Source: Larix sibirica (taxonomy: Eukaryota; Streptophyta; Pinopsida; Pinales; Pinaceae). From it: 11,270 nt of DNA. This document shows positions 8,735 through 11,270 of this stretch, one piece after another. Positions within the stretch are counted from its first letter, which is position 1; the number at the start of each line of letters is the position of its first letter. The stretch covers positions 1-11,270 of the forward strand of contig NWUY0300007701.1 in assembly GCA_004151065.3 (NCBI GenBank). The letters run 5' to 3'. The notes below the pieces were generated by a model, which worked only from the letters and a program-made list of their open reading frames with translations, did not search any database and was not told the DNA's origin. The translations under genes and the position numbers were made by a program.

Positions 8735-8908
8735 TCGAGGAGGAACATCCCCAAAAGAGGGCAGGTGAAGGCAGCCATTGCCTCTTCCGTTGTCCACTCC
8801 ATCAGATCGGTGTTAACATCATCTAAATCCTTCAACTATTCTGTGGTTTCCTCTTCTTCTTCATCTTCAGCTACGGCAGATCAAATCATTCGTGGGTACA
8901 ATGAATGA
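8735..8908 (+). pseudogene. Second copy of the small-protein exon, lacking its start
   Basis: This frame matches residues 7-70 of the exon at 7350. It begins at Ser-Arg-Arg-Asn-Ile-Pro-Lys-Arg-Gly-Gln and lacks the initiating Met and the promoter. Its own frame is open upstream into the unrelated remnant, across the n. It ends four codons past the equivalent of Ile68, with a TGA at 8906. The Ser run is seven residues, against the longer Ser/Pro run of copy 1. Six replacements cluster in the stretch SVVHSIRSVLTSSKS (copy 1: SLAHSFRSLLTPTKS). Possible splice donors are C|GTGGGT at 8892 (phase 1) and GTACAA at 8896. It is most likely a truncated duplicate; it could be a true exon if the n hides a misjoined assembly. 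Confidence 0.55.
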
Positions 8909-9110
8909 GCTTGCAGATCAAGATGGGCTTATCTTTATAATGTCAATACAGCATAGAGCTGCTATCATTATGAGTGCAGTGATGGAGAAACTCAGTGATT
9001 ATGGATCGAAGTATAGGATCTTAGATATGCTGTCCAAATCATGTGCTGACTTGTCTTACTCTATTCCTCAGATTTGGAACCCTGCAACACCAACAGAGTT
9101 TGTTCTGTAG
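8901..9110 (+). other. Small open frame in copy 2, disrupted in copy 1
   Basis: An ATG at 8901 overlaps the end of the preceding frame (ATGAATGA) and opens 69 codons starting MNELADQDGLIF and ending at TAG 9108. The matching frame in copy 1 (ATG at 7564) is broken by an 8-bp indel after 26 codons. No domain is recognised. Since only one copy is open, it is more likely 3' untranslated or intronic sequence than a gene. Confidence 0.25.
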
Positions 9111-9333
9111 TAATTAACAAGTGCATATGAAGAGGGAAATGCGAAGTTTGTGGATCTCATATTTCGACTTGAAATCAATGACATTTGATATTAATCTCGT
9201 TAACTTATGTCTTTGAGGGATATTGTACATTTGCCAATCATCAAATCATATATTTCAATGTCAATGTTGTTTATGGAATCTCCTCCATGTGTTGCTTCTA
9301 TGCAGCTCTGTACTGCTCACATCTGATTGCAAA

Positions 9334-9444
9334 TGTAACACAGTTTCATGATGTCAATTTGCAAATGGGTTTGGTGATTGAAAACCAGTACAGTGTAAAT
9401 GTAACACAGTAACATGGTGTGCAAATGAGTTTGGTGACTGCAAT
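9334..9444 (+). repeat. Nested short tandem repeat in copy 2
   Basis: The same two-unit repeat as at 8005, shifted by 1329 bp: TGTAACACAG near 9334 and 9400. The overlapping frames here (9185-9412, 9419-9751) open with TTG and GTG and are not supported as genes. Confidence 0.7.
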
Positions 9445-9535
9445 TTTTTATACTATGGATAGCTTTAGCTTTGAGGGTATATTTGCAGTTTTTAGATATC
9501 AGCGTTATTTTTCTCTTTTGGTAGAGGTTTTTTCT

Positions 9536-10259
9536 ACTGAGCAGAGAGTTTTGAACTCATGTATAGTGAACATCATAGTTCACAGCGCCGATGCGGAGCT
9601 TGTGCACAAAAAAACAATTTGGCATTGCAATGTATTTTTTGAGCACGCACAATTAAGATTTTTCTATTTTTTTGGCTATCGTTTTAATTTATTGTACATT
9701 ACATATTATTTCAATGTTCAGATTTTCCTTTGTTTCTGTATTTCTAGTTAACACTCTGGACCGAGGTTACCTAGACCTGCAAATCCCATCTTATCTTGGC
9801 CTCTAAAGGGTTGGAAAAGGTTTATCTGTATCAAAGCAATACTCGCAATTGTTTTCGTACGTCATTTTTGAAGCTCAGGGGATCCTCTCCAATTTATAAA
9901 AACTCAAATACTCGCAAAAAATTTCATAGGTAATTTCAGGGATCCAGGATCGCTCTCATTTTCTTTAATATATGTGAACCAGGATCGCTCTCTTATTTGA
10001 TTTGCAAGGACAAAGAGCATACCAAATTCTGTTTGTTGGCTTAAAGGCTTTAATTTATAGCTCTCAATTTCTTAAATCGTACAGAGATTCAAGGAGTGAT
10101 GTAGGTATTCCGTCTAATTCTTGCAGCCCTGTTGGTCATGCACTAAGGATGCATCCCATCTCTTTTATGGTCTATATGGAATCTCTTCACAATAGTTTAT
10201 TGAAAAGTTATCATGATCTATATGGCCAAAACTAATGACACTAATGATGGTCACTAAAC
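9536..10259. other. Gene-free or intronic stretch
   Basis: No protein is supported. The first part is T-rich (9640-9760) as in plant introns. The 14-bp word CCAGGATCGCTCTC occurs at 9944 and again at 9979. The 77-codon frame at 10002-10235 has an ATG but no recognisable domain. It contains AATTCTTGCAG (to 10125), which would serve as a 3' splice site. If the 7350 and 10658 exons belong together, this is intron. Confidence 0.35.
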
Positions 10260-10398
10260 ATGGTGTTGGAGCTCGTAACGGGATTTGACGCTTCTAATGC
10301 TCCTGACGATGATAACTTTTATGCTGTCATGACAGAACAGATGACCAGAGCCCATTAGGAAAAAAGAAAGATTCTATTCTGTTGCCTGTGGTGGTAAA
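10260..10398 (+). other. Coding-looking fragment of uncertain status
   Basis: From the ATG at 10260 a 32-codon frame reads MVLELVTGFDASNAPDDD and on to a TAG at 10356. Its codon composition looks better than the surroundings. A second frame then takes over (DDQSPLGKKKDSILLPVV), ending at a good donor-like GTG|GTAAAT (10396). MVLELVTG resembles a receptor-kinase segment (LLELVTG), but nothing else in the kinase domain is seen, so I do not claim it. It may be an internal exon with a frame change, or a broken gene piece. Confidence 0.25.
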
Positions 10399-10657
10399 TT
10401 CCTTGTTTTTATTAACTTTATTTTCTCCTGGTAATGCTTTGACATGCATATTATGCATCTTGATTTATCATGTCTTCGTTCTAGCATGTTGTTGAGGCCT
10501 CATACATATGATATATAGTGTTTGCTTGTGATTAATTTGTTTGCGGACTGACTGTTTCCGGCACAAGCTGAAAGGTCTAGTGGGTATTGAAAATTGATAT
10601 GTGGAATATTATTGGGTTTGCTGGTGGTTATATCTGTGGGTATTTTGTTGCTTGCAG

Positions 10658-10809
10658 CTGATCTAAACCTGGCGGACTTTAAAGCAAAAATAATTGATTT
10701 AAAGAAGCTATTCAGCAAAGGATTCAAGTCAGTGAAGCATGCCTTCGAGTATTGTCGGGAGAAGGTGAAACATGTCGGGAAGCAGAAAGAAGCTGCCCAA
10801 GGAAGCTAA
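10658..10809 (+). CDS. Terminal exon encoding a Lys-rich amphipathic tail, unrecognised
   Basis: TTTTGTTGCTTGCAG ending at 10657 is a classical plant 3' splice site. The exon after it reads DLNLADFKAKIIDLKKLF and on to a TAA at 10807, 49 full codons. The protein piece is rich in Lys, with hydrophobic residues spaced as in an amphipathic helix, and ends KQKEAAQGS. It lacks membrane segments. The open frame continues upstream to 10594 as a hydrophobic run, but that run has no ATG (it opens with TTG after an in-frame TGA) and ends in the pyrimidine-rich acceptor tract, so it is probably intron. The exon needs one base from the previous exon; both copies of the small-protein exon can supply it. 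Function unknown. Confidence 0.5.
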
Positions 10810-11189
10810 GAGCCAGTGATTATAATCATGGGAGTTGATGGGATTTCAGATCGTGGTCACTCATTACTGCTTGCTCATTGTCCACAGATATTGTGAGATT
10901 TGAAGGAATTGACAGCTTTAATCTAAAGATTTGGTTCCAGGATTGAATCCTTGGAGTTGTAATCCAAGTGCCTTCAAGGATTTGTTTATGGTATTTTTTT
11001 TTCTGAACTTCTATTTAGCTGATGGTGATGTAGTAATGGTCAATAAGGGTGTAAGAGATGTATTTGGAGAAGACTATTTTCATCCATCAGTGAACTGTAA
11101 CTTCAACTTCATCAAATAAGTTGTGTGATACTTGGTGAAGTTGCCTTTAAAACCCACATATATATTCTAGGGTTCAATCCTATGTTGTT
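10810..11189 (+). other. Putative 3' untranslated and downstream region
   Basis: No convincing coding frame follows the stop at 10807. The frame at 10931-11119 (62 codons) shows no domain. AATAAG-type variants of the plant polyadenylation signal occur near 11043 and 11113, the latter followed by a GT-rich stretch. Which is used cannot be told from sequence. Confidence 0.35.
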
Positions 11190-11270
11190 GGGAGCAAGAA
11201 GCGAGAGTGGGGAGCGGGAGTAGAGCGAAAAGCGAAATTTTCAAAAGCTCCCGTTTTGGGAGCGTTTCGG
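11190..11270. repeat. GGGAGC/GAGCG motif array with hairpin, cut by the window end
   Basis: GC-rich DNA begins abruptly. GGGAGC occurs at 11190, 11210 and 11258, with interspersed AAGCG, GAGCG and AGAGCGAAAAGCG. The reverse complement GCTCCC (11247-11252) forms a perfect 6-bp hairpin with GGGAGC (11258-11263) around GTTTT, and an outer CGAAA/TTTCG can also pair. Dense subterminal hexamers and an inverted terminus are typical of hAT- or CACTA-like DNA transposons, but the element is truncated here. Confidence 0.5.

Larger units (their letters stand above)
8735..9535 (+). repeat. Large tandem duplication, copy 2
   Basis: This is the partner of 7368-8207, in the same orientation. It starts at the first base after the n and ends at a 6-T run (7 T in copy 1), after which the two diverge. 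The sequence beyond 9535 is probably the original downstream flank, and the segment beyond 8207 the foreign one. Confidence 0.9.

Noticed and set aside
10260-10290. MVLELVTG as a receptor-kinase fragment
   Set aside because: Only eight residues fit; the neighbouring kinase motifs are absent in every frame.
10500-10727. 75-codon minus frame
   Set aside because: Antisense of the intron end and terminal exon, with no independent support.
11165-11182. GGTTCAATCC, resembling a tRNA T-arm or SINE B-box
   Set aside because: No matching A-box, acceptor stem or anticodon arm lies upstream at tRNA spacing.

Overview
This window looks like nuclear DNA from a land plant with a large, repeat-rich genome. 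A gymnosperm is my best guess, but that is inference. The sequence is AT-rich, gene-poor, full of decayed retroelement pieces and short frameshifted coding fragments, and has no bacterial-type gene layout. It holds one ambiguous base (n at 8734). Several of the longest open frames begin with TTG or GTG, so they are not usable as drawn in a eukaryote.

Layout. 1-145: three hairpin repeat units sharing a loop core but with different stems. 236-703: a decayed 3' end of a plant LINE polyprotein (reverse-transcriptase zinc-binding domain). 1330-1832: two tandem ~240-bp units with a ~260-bp period and unknown identity. 1833-5215: gene-free. 5220-5600: an LTR-like segment (GC-rich palindromic box, TATA, polyadenylation-like motif). 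6055-6265: a very AT-rich tract. 6371-6440: a near-perfect tRNA-iMet primer-binding site, the trace of an LTR retrotransposon.

The main genic region is 6946-11160. A plausible promoter (G-box, W-box, TATA-like) leads to a short first exon at 7350, encoding a basic plus Ser-rich small protein I do not recognise. A block starting inside that exon (7368-8207) is repeated at 8735-9535 with about 96% identity by eye. Between the copies lies a 526-bp unrelated segment (8208-8733) that reads as a frameshifted coding remnant, followed by the n, which sits exactly at the start of copy 2. Downstream, a classical 3' splice site at 10657 opens a clean terminal exon (10658-10809) encoding a Lys-rich amphipathic tail. 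The reading phase of exon 1 is compatible with this exon, so one small split gene across 7.35-10.81 kb is possible but unproven. The window ends in a GC-rich array of GGGAGC/GAGCG motifs with a hairpin, probably a transposon terminus.

No rRNA, tRNA, CRISPR array or complete multi-domain gene is visible. The most notable items are the tandem exon duplication with an assembly ambiguity at its joint, the clustered amino-acid-changing differences between the copies, the hairpin array with changing stems, and the possible split small-protein gene.
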